A stretch of 43,041 nt of DNA. Origin: an uncultured Prevotella sp. GTDB lineage: Bacteria; Bacteroidota; Bacteroidia; Bacteroidales; Bacteroidaceae. The notes under the pieces were generated by a model. The model saw nothing but the letters and a program-made list of their open reading frames with translations, was not told the origin of the DNA and ran no database searches. The position numbers and the translations under genes are program-made. Below, in pieces: positions 22,502 to 32,378 of the stretch (the first letter of the stretch is position 1; the number at the start of each line of letters is the position of its first letter). The stretch lies in assembly GCA_947167845.1 (NCBI GenBank), contig CAMVJQ010000018.1, forward strand, positions 1 through 43,041, in the 5' to 3' direction.

Positions 22502-25273
22502 TTACCTTTTCTCGCACGGAATCCATAGCCAGAATGTGGAGCCGCGGCCTTCGCCCTCGGAGGTGACCCCGATCTGGCCGCCGCAGCGCTCTGCTATCGA
22601 CTTGCAGATGGACAGGCCGAGGCCGGTGCCTTGGACGTAGTCGTTGAGTTTGACAAAGCGCTCAAACACGCTGGCCTGCTTGTCTTTCGGGATGCCGGCC
22701 CCTGTGTCTTCGCAATAGAGGAAGAGTCCGTTCTTCGCGGTGCCGTCGGCGGCGGTCCGCTCCTCTTCGCGGTAGCCCACCTTGATGTGTCCCTCGTGGG
22801 TGTATTTGACAGCATTGGTGGTGAAGTTGGTGAGCACTTGCTGTATGCGCCCCTTGTCGAGGATGGTGGGGTAGGTGGAGTAGGGGTTGTCCTTGATGAA
22901 CTCCACGCCCGGCTCTTCGACGCGCTGGGCCAGCGTCTGGCAGATGTCATCGAAGACTTGGGCAAAGTCGACCTCGGTCGGTTCGATGGCGAGGGCCTGC
23001 CCCATGCTGGATGCTTCGAGGATGTCATTGATAAGCCGGAGCAGCATGTCGCAGTTGTTGCGGATGATGCGTATGAACTCCATGCGCTCGCTCTGTTCTT
23101 CGATGACAGGCAGCAGGTCGGAGAATCCGACGATGGCGTTGAGCGGCGTGCGGATCTCGTGCGTCATATTGGCCAGGAAGGCCGACTTCAGGCGTCCGGA
23201 GTTCTCGGCACGGACGGTCTCGTCCTTCAGCCGCTGTTGGGCATCCATCAGGTTGGTGATGTTTCTGATCACGCCGAACTGGCCTGTCGTCACACCGTGC
23301 TCATCTGTGACTGGCATGCCGCTGATGGCATACCATACAGGCTGGTGGGTGAAGGGCGACGAGGCGAAGCGGTGGATGATGTTGAACGGCTTGCTCATGA
23401 TCTCCTCGCTGGACATTGCATAGCGCGCTCCCTCCTGCTCCTGCGGATCTATACAATTGACAAACTCCTCGAGCGTGATAACAAGATCCGTCGTGCGCAG
23501 TGAGCGGGAGAACTGGACGGTCTGCGAGACCAGGTCGGAGCGCCATACGTACATGTCGCTGTTCTCCAGCAGGTAGTGCAACTGCGTCTCATAGCGGTTG
23601 GCCTCGTCGTTGATCTTGCGTATCTCGATGTCGTGTCTGCGCTGTTCGAGATACATCTGGCGCTCGTCCGTCAGGTCGCGGGATGTGATGATGTAGAAGA
23701 TGATGTCGCCATGCTCGTTGGCGACGGGGTGGATGCGGAATTCCAGATATTTGTCGATGCCGAGTTCTGGGTAGTACATGCGGTGGCAGACGTGGAAGTC
23801 CTTGCCGGAGTTGAAGTCATAGTCGCCTTTCAGGATGGGGACGTCGAAGAGAGGAGCCTTGCGGAAGTAGTCTTCGCCAAAGGTATCGAAGCTGCAGAGG
23901 TCTTTCATCCTTTCATTGACGTCGTGGAGTATGCCGTCGGCATCGTAGAACGACATGGCGATGAGGTTGGTCTCGAACATCTTCATGTATTTCTCGGCCA
24001 TCTCGTTGTTCTGCTGTTTCTCAATGATCTCATGGGTGACGTCCTTGATGGAACTGACCACGTAGTGGGGCTTGTTGTCCTCAAACTCGATGATGGTGTG
24101 TACGTGCAGGTTGCGCCAGTCTGGGCTTTCTGGGGCGCCTGCATTCCAGCGCCTCTTCTGCTCCATTGTGATGATGCCTTGATGCAGATGCTCCAGTATC
24201 TCTTCGAATTCGTCTTTCTCTGTCGGGTGGATGCGGCTGACGAATTCCCCGCTGCTCATGCCTGACGGCGGTAGCAGGTTGCCATATAAATTAATAATGT
24301 GGTCAGTCCACAGGTCGTGCTCTATGACGTAATAGTCGCCCATGCTCAAGGCTTGCGTCATCATGTTGTTGAGGTCGACTGACTTGCGGACGGCAGCCTT
24401 CACCCTTGAAATCATCAGACGGCTCAGCAGGAATCCGATGGCCGTGGTGATGATGGCGCCGATGATGATGAACAGGGCAATGGGCGACGAGTCGTTGTGG
24501 ACACGCTCGGGATGGAACCATTTGTCGCGGATGCGGTCGATCTCACCTGCCTGTTCCAGACGTGCATATTCATCGTCGATCTGGTCGATGAGTTCCTTGT
24601 CATAGCCGATCAGTCGAAATTCGCCAGCGGGAATGTCAATCTCGTTGGTCGTCAGACTGTCGATGCCAAACTCCTTCATCTTCCACAAGGCGGGGCGTTC
24701 TCCCCAGAAGAAATATTTGTATCTGCCCTGTCTGACGCCGGCGAGGGCTTCACGGGGAGAGTGGTACTCTACGGTGAAGGCGGGATGCTCATTGCCCAGC
24801 ATGATTTGCGACGACGCGTAGTCGTTGTTCCTGAGCACGATGGTGTCGTTGGGCCCCAGTTGACTGATCTTTGTGAGTGGTTCGGTGTCGACATGGTGTA
24901 TGCAGACGATGCGATAGTAGTGTAGCAGGTTGCGCGTCATGACATAGGGGCGCTGCTTGTAGTTGAACGACAAGGCGTGGATGATGTCGGCCTCTCGCTT
25001 CTCAAAACTCTCGACAGCCTGGAACCATTCCTCCATCTGATAGCGATGGGGAATCTTCAGACGGTCGAGAATGAGTTCGTACACGTCGATGTTGTAGCCG
25101 TCAGGCTGTCCTTGGTCGTTCCTGAACTCGTATGGCGGGAACTCCCAGTCGCAGGCTATCACGAGTGGCTGTTCTTGCGTGTATTCGTGGATTTGCTGGG
25201 CTATGGCAGTCTGGCAACTGATGGCGGTCAGCAGCAGGACGAAGAACCGGACAAAGTTATAATGATGCTTCAT
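22502..25273 (-). CDS. Sensor histidine kinase, SBP_bac_3 sensor, canonical H box
   Basis: The product has 923 residues. A signal peptide (about 1-25) is followed by a periplasmic solute-binding-like domain (about 30-255; IACDWEFPPYEF, GQPDGYNIDVYELI) and a membrane helix (about 264-286). Several PAS segments follow (about 310-685, including FYDADGILHDVNERM and ITSRDLTDERQ). The H box is NMTHEIRTPLNAIVGFSD with His705. The ATPase has NFTTNAVKYT, EDTGAGIPKD and GTGLGLSI. It is therefore a complete kinase sensing an extracytoplasmic ligand, probably an amino-acid-like or sugar-like solute. It has no receiver domain. Start six bases after the upstream kinase stop. It is the partner of the Tyr-type kinase at 25280-28090, which has the same sensor layout. 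Confidence 0.92.
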   Translation of the reverse strand: MKHHYNFVRFFVLLLTAISCQTAIAQQIHEYTQEQPLVIACDWEFPPYEFRNDQGQPDGYNIDVYELILDRLKIPHRYQMEEWFQAVESFEKREADIIHALSFNYKQRPYVMTRNLLHYYRIVCIHHVDTEPLTKISQLGPNDTIVLRNNDYASSQIMLGNEHPAFTVEYHSPREALAGVRQGRYKYFFWGERPALWKMKEFGIDSLTTNEIDIPAGEFRLIGYDKELIDQIDDEYARLEQAGEIDRIRDKWFHPERVHNDSSPIALFIIIGAIITTAIGFLLSRLMISRVKAAVRKSVDLNNMMTQALSMGDYYVIEHDLWTDHIINLYGNLLPPSGMSSGEFVSRIHPTEKDEFEEILEHLHQGIITMEQKRRWNAGAPESPDWRNLHVHTIIEFEDNKPHYVVSSIKDVTHEIIEKQQNNEMAEKYMKMFETNLIAMSFYDADGILHDVNERMKDLCSFDTFGEDYFRKAPLFDVPILKGDYDFNSGKDFHVCHRMYYPELGIDKYLEFRIHPVANEHGDIIFYIITSRDLTDERQMYLEQRRHDIEIRKINDEANRYETQLHYLLENSDMYVWRSDLVSQTVQFSRSLRTTDLVITLEEFVNCIDPQEQEGARYAMSSEEIMSKPFNIIHRFASSPFTHQPVWYAISGMPVTDEHGVTTGQFGVIRNITNLMDAQQRLKDETVRAENSGRLKSAFLANMTHEIRTPLNAIVGFSDLLPVIEEQSERMEFIRIIRNNCDMLLRLINDILEASSMGQALAIEPTEVDFAQVFDDICQTLAQRVEEPGVEFIKDNPYSTYPTILDKGRIQQVLTNFTTNAVKYTHEGHIKVGYREEERTAADGTAKNGLFLYCEDTGAGIPKDKQASVFERFVKLNDYVQGTGLGLSICKSIAERCGGQIGVTSEGEGRGSTFWLWIPCEKR

Positions 25274-25279
25274 ATATAC

Positions 25280-28090
25280 TCACAACTTTCTTGTTATTTC
25301 ACTCGCCTTGCAGGGAAGGCTCACCCATATTGTGGTGCCCTTGCCGACTTTGGACTTGATGCTGATGGTGCCCTTCATCTGTTGCGTCAGTTCGTTGCAG
25401 ATGCTCAGCCCCAGTCCCGACCCAGTGTTCGCACCATTGGAGAAGCGCTCGAAGATGTTTGGCAGCAGGTCGTCGGGAATACCGGTTCCTGTGTCCTCGA
25501 CAGTCATGATGAGATGGTCGCCAATGTAGTCAAGGCGGGTGCGTACATATCCCTTTGTGGTGTTCTGGCAGGCGTTCCGTACAATCTGGTCCAGGATGAT
25601 GCCTACGTTCTGTGCGTCAATCTCAACGATTAGTTGGTCGTAGGGATTCTCGACGATGTAGTTGACCCCAGGCTGTTTGATATTTTCCCAACTGGCGGTG
25701 CAGTTCATGTCGAACACCTTGGCAAAGTCAGTGGGCTGCGGGTTGATGTCGATCATCTGTGCGTCCAGGCGCGACAGGAAGAGGATGTTGTTGATCAGTT
25801 TCAGCAGGTTGCGCGAGTTCTCCTTGATTTCATCGATGAAGACGCTCTCGTCGCTGCTGCTGTGCTCCATCTCAAAGAGTTCCGCAAAGCCAACCACGGT
25901 GTTGAGCGGTGTGCGGATCTCATAACTCATGTTGCGCAGGAACGCATTCTTCACCACCTCCACCTCCTGGGCCTTGGCGGTCTCCTTCGCCAGTTCCTTC
26001 TCGGTGTGCTTGATGTCGCTGACGTCGCGGCACATGCCGAAATATGACTCCGCGTCGCCCTTGTCGTCAATGTTTGGCACAAAGTGGATCTGCAGGCATA
26101 GCGGGAATCCCTTGGTCTTCAGGGTGGTCTCTATCGTTGCCTCGATGGGGGCGGCGGTATGGTTGTCCATGCTGTTGAGCATGCGTTGCACGGTATGCTT
26201 GTGGTGGTCGGCTGTCAGCGAGAGGGCGCGTGTCTGTGTCAGTTCGTACTGTGCCTTTCCGATCTCGCTGAAGATCGTGACCATGTGGGTCTTGCTGGAA
26301 TAGTTGATCATGCGTATGCCTCCCACCTTCAGCACGTAGTTGATGTTCTTGATGTAACTTGTCACTTCCTCATTGGCTTTCTGCCGTTTGCGGAGGTTTT
26401 CCTGATTGCGGTTGTACGACCTGACGACCTCTGTCACGTCGCGGCCTGTGCCGTAGATGCCCAGCAACTGGTGATCCTGGTCGTAGATGGGTTCCAGTTT
26501 GAGTTCATAGTACATCATGCCCTTCTGGAGAAACTTCCTGGCCAGGCGGTTTCCTGCATTCGCCTTATAGAGCAGGGTGGTGTGGATGGTGCCGAGGTTT
26601 TCCAGGGAGAGGTCGTCCGTCCCTATCATTTCCTGTACGGTGATGTGATACGACTGGATGGTCTCTTTGTCGGTCATGAAGGTCTTGCAGGCCTTCTGGT
26701 TCATATCCACCAGGATGCCGTCCTTGTCGTAGTAGACCATGTCGGTCATGGCCGTGTTGAAGATGGCCTGATAGCGTAGCATATTGTTCTGTGCCAACTG
26801 TTGCTGCTGTTTCTCTTCGGTGATGTCGCTTTGCGTTCCGAGTATGATGGAGGGCCTTCCCTTCTTGTTGCGTCTGAGCACTGCCAGCGATATGGTGAAC
26901 TCCCGGGTTTCATCTCCCTTGTTTACGTCCTTGGCCCTCAGGTAGAGCGTGGTCTGCTCTTTCTCCTGTCTCACGATCTGGTTGATGGCTGCGGTGAGTT
27001 GCTCGAAATCCTCACGGTTGTAACGCTGCGAAAACTCCAGGACGGTATAGTTGCGTACGGCCTTCCCGTTTTCGTCCATCCACGTGAATGTCTTCGTCGG
27101 GATGTCGTAAGTCCAGAACCGTACGGTACAGGTCTTCAGGATCAGCGACAGGCGGTCGTTCTTTTTCTTCAGGTCTTTCGTCAGTTTCTTCTCCCTGTAT
27201 CGGAAGAAGGAATAGTAGAACAGGGAGATGGCGGCGATGATGGCCAGGGCCGTCGCTATCTTCCATATCCAGGAGGGGATGCCGCTCTCCGTCCTTTCTG
27301 GGTAGAACCATTTGTTCTGGATGGGCTGCAGGCGCTCCTCTGAGAGCAGCAGTGCATAGACACTGTCTATCTGGTTCAGCAGACGGCGGTTGTTCGACAT
27401 GAACTTGTATTCACCGTGGGGCGTGTCGATGGGCGATAGTTCCAGGTTCTTGATCTGGTATTTCTGGATGAGCCATTTCAGCGACATCGTGTTCCAGATG
27501 ATTTCGGTAGTCGGATTGGTGCTCATCTTCTGGATGGCCTCCTTCATGTCGTTGTATGCTTCGGCATTAGCCTCCCAGCCCCGGTCCTTCATCAGGTGGT
27601 GGCTGAAACTGCCGTCGTGTACGATGACACGGTTGTTGGCCAGGTCCTTGATCCCCTTGATCTTGGGGCTGACTCCTTTCTTGTGGACGACGCTGTGGGT
27701 GAACAGGTGTACGATGGACTTGCCATACAGGGCAAACTCGTCGTGGAATCTGGCAGCCATTCCCAGCATCAGGTCCGACTTGCCTGCCTTCAGGTCGTTG
27801 AGGGCGTCGCTGGTCTGTTTTAGTTTGATAAGGTAGGGGATATCGAGCCGCTTGAAGATCATCTTCAGCAGGTCGATGTTATAGCCGTCCGGCTCCCCGT
27901 TTTCATTGAGGAAGACGTAGGGCCACAGATCCCAGGCGTCTTCGTAGACGAGCGGATGGGCCTCGTCGAACACGCTGACGCTATCGGCAGTGGCTTGAGC
28001 CCAGGAGGGGCTGGCTGGCAGATGGCAGAAGATAAACATCATGCATATCATCCTCAGCCGGACTAGTCGCTTGTTGTCTATATTCATCAT
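25280..28090 (-). CDS. Sensor kinase, SBP_bac_3 sensor, Tyr replaces phospho-acceptor His
   Basis: The product has 936 residues. A signal sequence (about 1-32) is followed by a periplasmic binding-like domain (about 42-265; GEPDGYNIDLLKMIFKRL) and a membrane helix (about 275-297). PAS regions include FNTAMTDMVYYDKDG, MYYELKLEPIYDQD and FGMCRDVSDIKHTE. The H box reads NMSYEIRTPLNTVVGFAEL: Tyr723 (codon TAT) stands where His is required. The ATPase is otherwise well kept: RNACQNTTKG, VEDTGTGIPDD and GSGLGLSI. It may phosphorylate the His of a partner in trans, or act as a pseudokinase sensor. Gap to the downstream kinase is six bases and from the upstream kinase two bases, so all are one operon. 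A second ATG three bases inside is possible. Confidence 0.92.
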   Translation of the reverse strand: MMNIDNKRLVRLRMICMMFIFCHLPASPSWAQATADSVSVFDEAHPLVYEDAWDLWPYVFLNENGEPDGYNIDLLKMIFKRLDIPYLIKLKQTSDALNDLKAGKSDLMLGMAARFHDEFALYGKSIVHLFTHSVVHKKGVSPKIKGIKDLANNRVIVHDGSFSHHLMKDRGWEANAEAYNDMKEAIQKMSTNPTTEIIWNTMSLKWLIQKYQIKNLELSPIDTPHGEYKFMSNNRRLLNQIDSVYALLLSEERLQPIQNKWFYPERTESGIPSWIWKIATALAIIAAISLFYYSFFRYREKKLTKDLKKKNDRLSLILKTCTVRFWTYDIPTKTFTWMDENGKAVRNYTVLEFSQRYNREDFEQLTAAINQIVRQEKEQTTLYLRAKDVNKGDETREFTISLAVLRRNKKGRPSIILGTQSDITEEKQQQQLAQNNMLRYQAIFNTAMTDMVYYDKDGILVDMNQKACKTFMTDKETIQSYHITVQEMIGTDDLSLENLGTIHTTLLYKANAGNRLARKFLQKGMMYYELKLEPIYDQDHQLLGIYGTGRDVTEVVRSYNRNQENLRKRQKANEEVTSYIKNINYVLKVGGIRMINYSSKTHMVTIFSEIGKAQYELTQTRALSLTADHHKHTVQRMLNSMDNHTAAPIEATIETTLKTKGFPLCLQIHFVPNIDDKGDAESYFGMCRDVSDIKHTEKELAKETAKAQEVEVVKNAFLRNMSYEIRTPLNTVVGFAELFEMEHSSSDESVFIDEIKENSRNLLKLINNILFLSRLDAQMIDINPQPTDFAKVFDMNCTASWENIKQPGVNYIVENPYDQLIVEIDAQNVGIILDQIVRNACQNTTKGYVRTRLDYIGDHLIMTVEDTGTGIPDDLLPNIFERFSNGANTGSGLGLSICNELTQQMKGTISIKSKVGKGTTIWVSLPCKASEITRKL

Positions 28091-28092
28091 TA

Positions 28093-30126
28093 TTATTTTT
28101 TCATTCTTTCACATGGGATCTCCGCCCAGAAGGTAGAGCCCTTCCCTTCTCCCTCGGATGTAACGCCAATGCGCCCTTTGTAGCGGTCGGCGATGGCTTT
28201 GCAGATGGAAAGCCCCAGACCTGTGCCCTGTACGTAGTCATTGAGTTTGACAAAGCGCTCGAACACCTTCTTCTGGTCGCCTTTGGGAATGCCGGACCCC
28301 GTATCTTCGCAATAGATGTAGAGCCCGTTGTCGCGATACTCGTATCCCACCTTGATATGTCCCTGCTGCGTGTATTTCACGGCATTCGTGACGAAGTTGG
28401 TGATGATTTGCTGTATGCGGTCCGGGTCGATCCTGACGGTCAGTGTCTTATAGGGATTCTCAGCGATGAACTCCACTTGCGGATTCTGTACGCGTTGTGC
28501 CAGCGACTGGCAGATGCTGTTGAAGGATTCCGCGAAGTCCACCTCTTTGTCCTCGATGCTGATGCCGTTGGAGTCGAGGGTCGAGACGGCCAGGATGTCA
28601 TTGATCAGGCGCAGCAGCATGTCGCAGTTGCTCATGATGACCTTCACGATTTCCTGCTTCTCTTCGGGAGTGGTCATCATGGGCAGCACGTCGCTGAATC
28701 CGACGATGGAATTGAGCGGTGTGCGGATTTCGTGGGTCATGTTTGCCATGAAGACGGATTTCAGACGGCCGGAGTCGTTGGCGCGTTCTGTTTCCTGCTT
28801 GAGGAGTTCCTGCTTCTGTATCAGTTCTGTCACATTGCGTATCACGCCGTAGCATCCCTTCAAGTGCCCGTCGGCATCGTAGAAAGGCACGCTGTCGATG
28901 ATGTTCCATTGCAGGTCGTCGCTGTCGTGGTAAATGGCGCGCATGTGGCATAGGTAGGCCTTGGGCTCCGTGAAATGTTCTTCGGGAGCCTGGAAACTGC
29001 GGGCCACCGACTCTTCCTTATCGATGAAGTATTTGAGGAAGGTATCGTAAGTCAGCACCTTCTCGGGCTTGCTCAGTTCCTTGAAGAAGGAGATGGTGTG
29101 CTCCTCGAACGTGGTGCGCCAGAAGCGCATGTCGCACTGCTCCATCAGGTATTTCAGTTCCGTCTCGTATTGCTGGATTTCCTTCACCTGATGGCGGATG
29201 AATTCGTCGTTCTGCTTGTTCTGGAGGTAAAGTTCCCGCTCCTTGGTGACATCGCGGATGGAGAATGTGATGTAGATGAGTTGGCCGTCATCGCCGTAGA
29301 TGGGGTGGACGCGCAGTTCCGTATAGCAGTTGACACCTCTCTCCAGAATGACGCTCTGGGTGCAGAACCACAGTTCCTCGATATGCCTGTTGTCGAGCAA
29401 CTCCTTGAAGGTCGGCATGTCGTAGATGGTGCGGGAGAAGTAGTAAGGGTCGTCTTCTGACTGGAACTTCAGTATCTCTCGCATCTTCTGGTTGACGGTG
29501 AGCAGGTTGCCGTCCTTGTCGTAGAAGGCCAGCCCGACTATCGACTGCTCGAAGATTCTCCTGTACTTGTCGTTCAACTGTTGCTCTTCCTGTTCCTGTG
29601 CGACGGTGTCGGTATGGTCGCTGATGGTGCAGAACAGATTGGTGGGGGTGCGCAGTTGCTCGTTGGCAAACTCTGCCACGCCCAGGTTGTGGATGTTGTG
29701 CCATTCCGCCTGGCCTTCCTTCTTGCTGACGTTCCAACGGAAACTGCATTCGGCCGTCTTCTTGCCGCTCATCAGTTCCCTGATGAATGTCTCGTAGAAG
29801 TGCCAGTCGTCGGGGTGTACGTATTTCCTGCTCTCCTCGTAACTCATTCCTTTCTCCGGCAGGAAGTCGCCGTGGATGTTGGTGGCATAGTGTTCTGCCA
29901 GCGACAACTTGATGACGGCGTCGCCGTTCAAGTTCAGCGTGTGCTTCATGATGGCCGACATGTCGTGAATCCGCTGAGAGTTCCTGCGGATGCGTAGAAT
30001 GCTGAGGCGGTTGAAGCCCCAACTGATTGTAAAGGCGATGACAACCAGCAGGGTCATCAGCAGTGAGATGCCGTCGACTGCCGTTCCCGTGGCGGATGTG
30101 AGTATCTGTGACAAGGTCATGTTCAT
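28093..30126 (-). CDS. Membrane PAS sensor histidine kinase, canonical H box
   Basis: The product has 677 residues. It has one membrane helix near the N-terminus (about 18-38) and no periplasmic domain of note. Cytoplasmic PAS repeats follow (VGLAFYDKDGNLLTVNQKM, FYDADGHLKGCYGVIRNV). The H box NMTHEIRTPLNSIVGFSD carries His465. The ATPase has NFVTNAVKYT, CEDTGSGIPKG and GTGLGLSI. Its C-terminal half is very like that of the kinase at 22502-25273 (shared FVKLNDYVQGTGLGLSICK). It is 14 bases downstream of a Tyr-type kinase with a similar sensorless front. A second in-frame ATG lies six bases in (30120). Confidence 0.92.
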   Translation of the reverse strand: MNMTLSQILTSATGTAVDGISLLMTLLVVIAFTISWGFNRLSILRIRRNSQRIHDMSAIMKHTLNLNGDAVIKLSLAEHYATNIHGDFLPEKGMSYEESRKYVHPDDWHFYETFIRELMSGKKTAECSFRWNVSKKEGQAEWHNIHNLGVAEFANEQLRTPTNLFCTISDHTDTVAQEQEEQQLNDKYRRIFEQSIVGLAFYDKDGNLLTVNQKMREILKFQSEDDPYYFSRTIYDMPTFKELLDNRHIEELWFCTQSVILERGVNCYTELRVHPIYGDDGQLIYITFSIRDVTKERELYLQNKQNDEFIRHQVKEIQQYETELKYLMEQCDMRFWRTTFEEHTISFFKELSKPEKVLTYDTFLKYFIDKEESVARSFQAPEEHFTEPKAYLCHMRAIYHDSDDLQWNIIDSVPFYDADGHLKGCYGVIRNVTELIQKQELLKQETERANDSGRLKSVFMANMTHEIRTPLNSIVGFSDVLPMMTTPEEKQEIVKVIMSNCDMLLRLINDILAVSTLDSNGISIEDKEVDFAESFNSICQSLAQRVQNPQVEFIAENPYKTLTVRIDPDRIQQIITNFVTNAVKYTQQGHIKVGYEYRDNGLYIYCEDTGSGIPKGDQKKVFERFVKLNDYVQGTGLGLSICKAIADRYKGRIGVTSEGEGKGSTFWAEIPCERMKK

Positions 30127-30140
30127 CTTTATGGAGTCCT

Positions 30141-32279
30141 TTATACTATGATTTCTGACTTCTTCTCGAAATTGCTGCTTTGGCAGGGAATGCTGATGTA
30201 TATGGAGGTGCCCTTGCCCTTTTCCGACATGACCTCGATGCTGCCGCCCATCTGCTCTGTCAGTTCCTGGATGATGGGCAGGTCGAGCCCCGAGCCGAAG
30301 TGCTCATTGTCTTCGTTGAGGACAAAGCGCTCGAAGACGTGTGGCAGGTCATTCTTGGAGATGCCCTCTCCCGTGTCCTCAATCGTGATCATCAGTTCGC
30401 CGTGGCGATATTCGTATTTGGCCCGTACAATGCCTTCCTTGATGGAGTTGGCGGAGAAGGTGCAGACCTTCTGGATGACCATGCCCAGATTCTGGCTGTC
30501 GATGTTTGCCATCAGCCGCGTGTAGGGATTCTCCACGACGACCTTCACGTCGGGGGGCAGCGTGCTCCACCCCATATAGCACCAGCCGTCGAACATGGTG
30601 GCAAAATCGCACTCCTGATAGTTGTACTCAATCATCCTGGAGTCGAGGCGGGAGATAAACAGGATGTCATTGATCAGTTTCAGCAGTTCGCCCGTATTCT
30701 TCCTGATCTCCTCGGCAAAGACGGGCTCGTCCTCGGGGCTGTGGTCGCCGTTGAACAGTTCGGCAAAGCCGATGACGGCGCTCAGTGGCGTGCGCAACTC
30801 GTAACTCATATTCAGCAGGAACCTGTTCTTCAGTTGTTCCGTCTCCTGAGCCTTTTCTGTCTCCTCTCGGAGTTTCTTCTCCGTGTAGGTCATCTCCGTC
30901 TCGTTGCGGCACATGCCGAAGTAGTGGGTGATCTTCCCCTCGGCATTCCGGATGGGCATGACGTTGAAGTTCAGGTAGACGCGGCGCCCTTGCCGGTCGC
31001 GCATCAGGGTCTGCAGCGTGTCGGTGATGATGCCCGGATGGCGGCGGTCCATGCGGCGGAACAGGCCTTTGGCCTTGCGGCGCTCTTCGTCGCAGACCAT
31101 CGTGATGGCTCTCAGTTGCGGCAGTTTATACTGCGTCTTGTTCAGGTCGCTTGAGATTTCCAGTTCGTGGGTGTCGGGGTAGTAGTTCGTCAGGCGCACG
31201 TCGCTCACCTTCAGCGAGTAGTTGATGTTGTCGATGTAGTCCTTGATGTCCCGGGTCGTCCTCTCCAGCGTCCTGATGCCCTCTTTCTGGTGGTGGTTGG
31301 ATTCCACCATGTCTGTGATGTCGCGGCCTGCTGTAATGATGCCAAGCAGGTTGTTGTTCTCGTCGTGGATGGCACTGACCATGGCCTCATAGTATATCTT
31401 GCTTCTGATGGTGACCTCCGGAATCCGCTCGTCCTGCTCCTTCACGGCCTGAATGTCGGTGATCGACGACATCTGCATGGTGTCCAGATGTGCTATGTCG
31501 ATGTCGCGGTAGGCCGGGATGTCGTGGAAGTTGACCTTTCGCTCCAAGAGTGCCTGGCGGTCGGCGATGCCGAATGTCTCGCAGGCCTTGTCGTTGATGT
31601 CTGTCATGATGCCGTTATCGTCATAGAAGACCATGTCCACGAGCGACGAGTTGAACACGGTGTGGAATCGCAGCATCAGTCTGCGCGCCTGTTCGCTCTG
31701 TGTCTGGTCGTCGGTGATGTCCGTCTGGATGCCGAGGATGACGGCGGGCTGGTCGTGGTCGTCGCGGCGCAGGATGGAGAGGCTGATCTCGTAGAGGCGC
31801 TGACGCTCGTCCGGCGTCTTCGGCCTGGCTCCCTTCACATAGACCTCCTGCGAGAGGGCCTCCCCGCTCAGGATGGCATGCATCAGTTCGCGCATCTCCA
31901 TGAAGTCGTCACGGTCGTAGTCGCGTGAGAAGTCGATGGGGAGCATCGCCGGGCCCACGCTTGTCAGGTAGGAGAGCCGGTGGAACGCATTCTTCTCCCG
32001 GTTGTAGACCCAAACCACTCTCTTCTTCGATTCCATCACCAGTCCCAACTGGGTGTTCAGCCGCTCCGCCTCGGTGTTGACTTCCTTTTCGCGGTACCAG
32101 AACAGGCGGTTGTAGAAAATCATCACAAAAAAGGAGATGAGCAGCGCTGCCACAAGATAGGCCATCAGGTGGGGGATGTCGAAAAGCGTCTTCATATCCT
32201 CCTGCTGGGCAAAAGCCTTCGATGCAGACATGCAGAAAAACACCAGGATCAGCAATTTATCGTTATAGGTCTTACGCAT
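30141..32279 (-). CDS. Membrane PAS sensor kinase-like protein, Tyr at the His site
   Basis: The product has 712 residues. Start chosen at 32279 (MRKTYNDKLL) behind GAGGAGT; the longer frame runs across the promoter. A signal-like segment (about 8-23) and a second helix (about 33-56) precede PAS regions (FNSSLVDMVFYDDNGI, FGMCRNETEMTYTE). The H box reads NMSYELRTPLSAVIGFAEL with Tyr493 (codon TAC). The N box is TFSANSIKEG (first Asn replaced by Thr) and the G2 box is GSGLDLPI rather than GLGL, so ATP handling may be weak. EDTGEGISKND is intact. It is the first gene of the kinase operon. Confidence 0.9.
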   Translation of the reverse strand: MRKTYNDKLLILVFFCMSASKAFAQQEDMKTLFDIPHLMAYLVAALLISFFVMIFYNRLFWYREKEVNTEAERLNTQLGLVMESKKRVVWVYNREKNAFHRLSYLTSVGPAMLPIDFSRDYDRDDFMEMRELMHAILSGEALSQEVYVKGARPKTPDERQRLYEISLSILRRDDHDQPAVILGIQTDITDDQTQSEQARRLMLRFHTVFNSSLVDMVFYDDNGIMTDINDKACETFGIADRQALLERKVNFHDIPAYRDIDIAHLDTMQMSSITDIQAVKEQDERIPEVTIRSKIYYEAMVSAIHDENNNLLGIITAGRDITDMVESNHHQKEGIRTLERTTRDIKDYIDNINYSLKVSDVRLTNYYPDTHELEISSDLNKTQYKLPQLRAITMVCDEERRKAKGLFRRMDRRHPGIITDTLQTLMRDRQGRRVYLNFNVMPIRNAEGKITHYFGMCRNETEMTYTEKKLREETEKAQETEQLKNRFLLNMSYELRTPLSAVIGFAELFNGDHSPEDEPVFAEEIRKNTGELLKLINDILFISRLDSRMIEYNYQECDFATMFDGWCYMGWSTLPPDVKVVVENPYTRLMANIDSQNLGMVIQKVCTFSANSIKEGIVRAKYEYRHGELMITIEDTGEGISKNDLPHVFERFVLNEDNEHFGSGLDLPIIQELTEQMGGSIEVMSEKGKGTSIYISIPCQSSNFEKKSEIIV

Positions 32280-32311
32280 TATTGGACTCCTCTTTTTCTT
32301 TTTTTTCAGCG

Positions 32312-32342
32312 CAAAGATAGTCAAAAGAATGTGTTCTGCCAA
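32312..32342 (-). promoter_or_regulatory. Promoter of the four-kinase operon
   Basis: On the minus strand TTG (complement of 32340-32342) is followed by 20 bases and TATCTTTG (complement of 32312-32319). The start of transcription should be about 25 bases before the GAGGAGT site of the first kinase. The -33 region reads TTTGGCAG. Confidence 0.75.
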
Positions 32343-32378
32343 ATTTTTTTCCGAAAAATCACTAATTACCGTTAAATA

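Noticed and set aside
24977..25633. Plus-strand frames opposite the sensor kinases
   Set aside because: They run opposite clearly coding kinase domains and across two gene ends; no family features.
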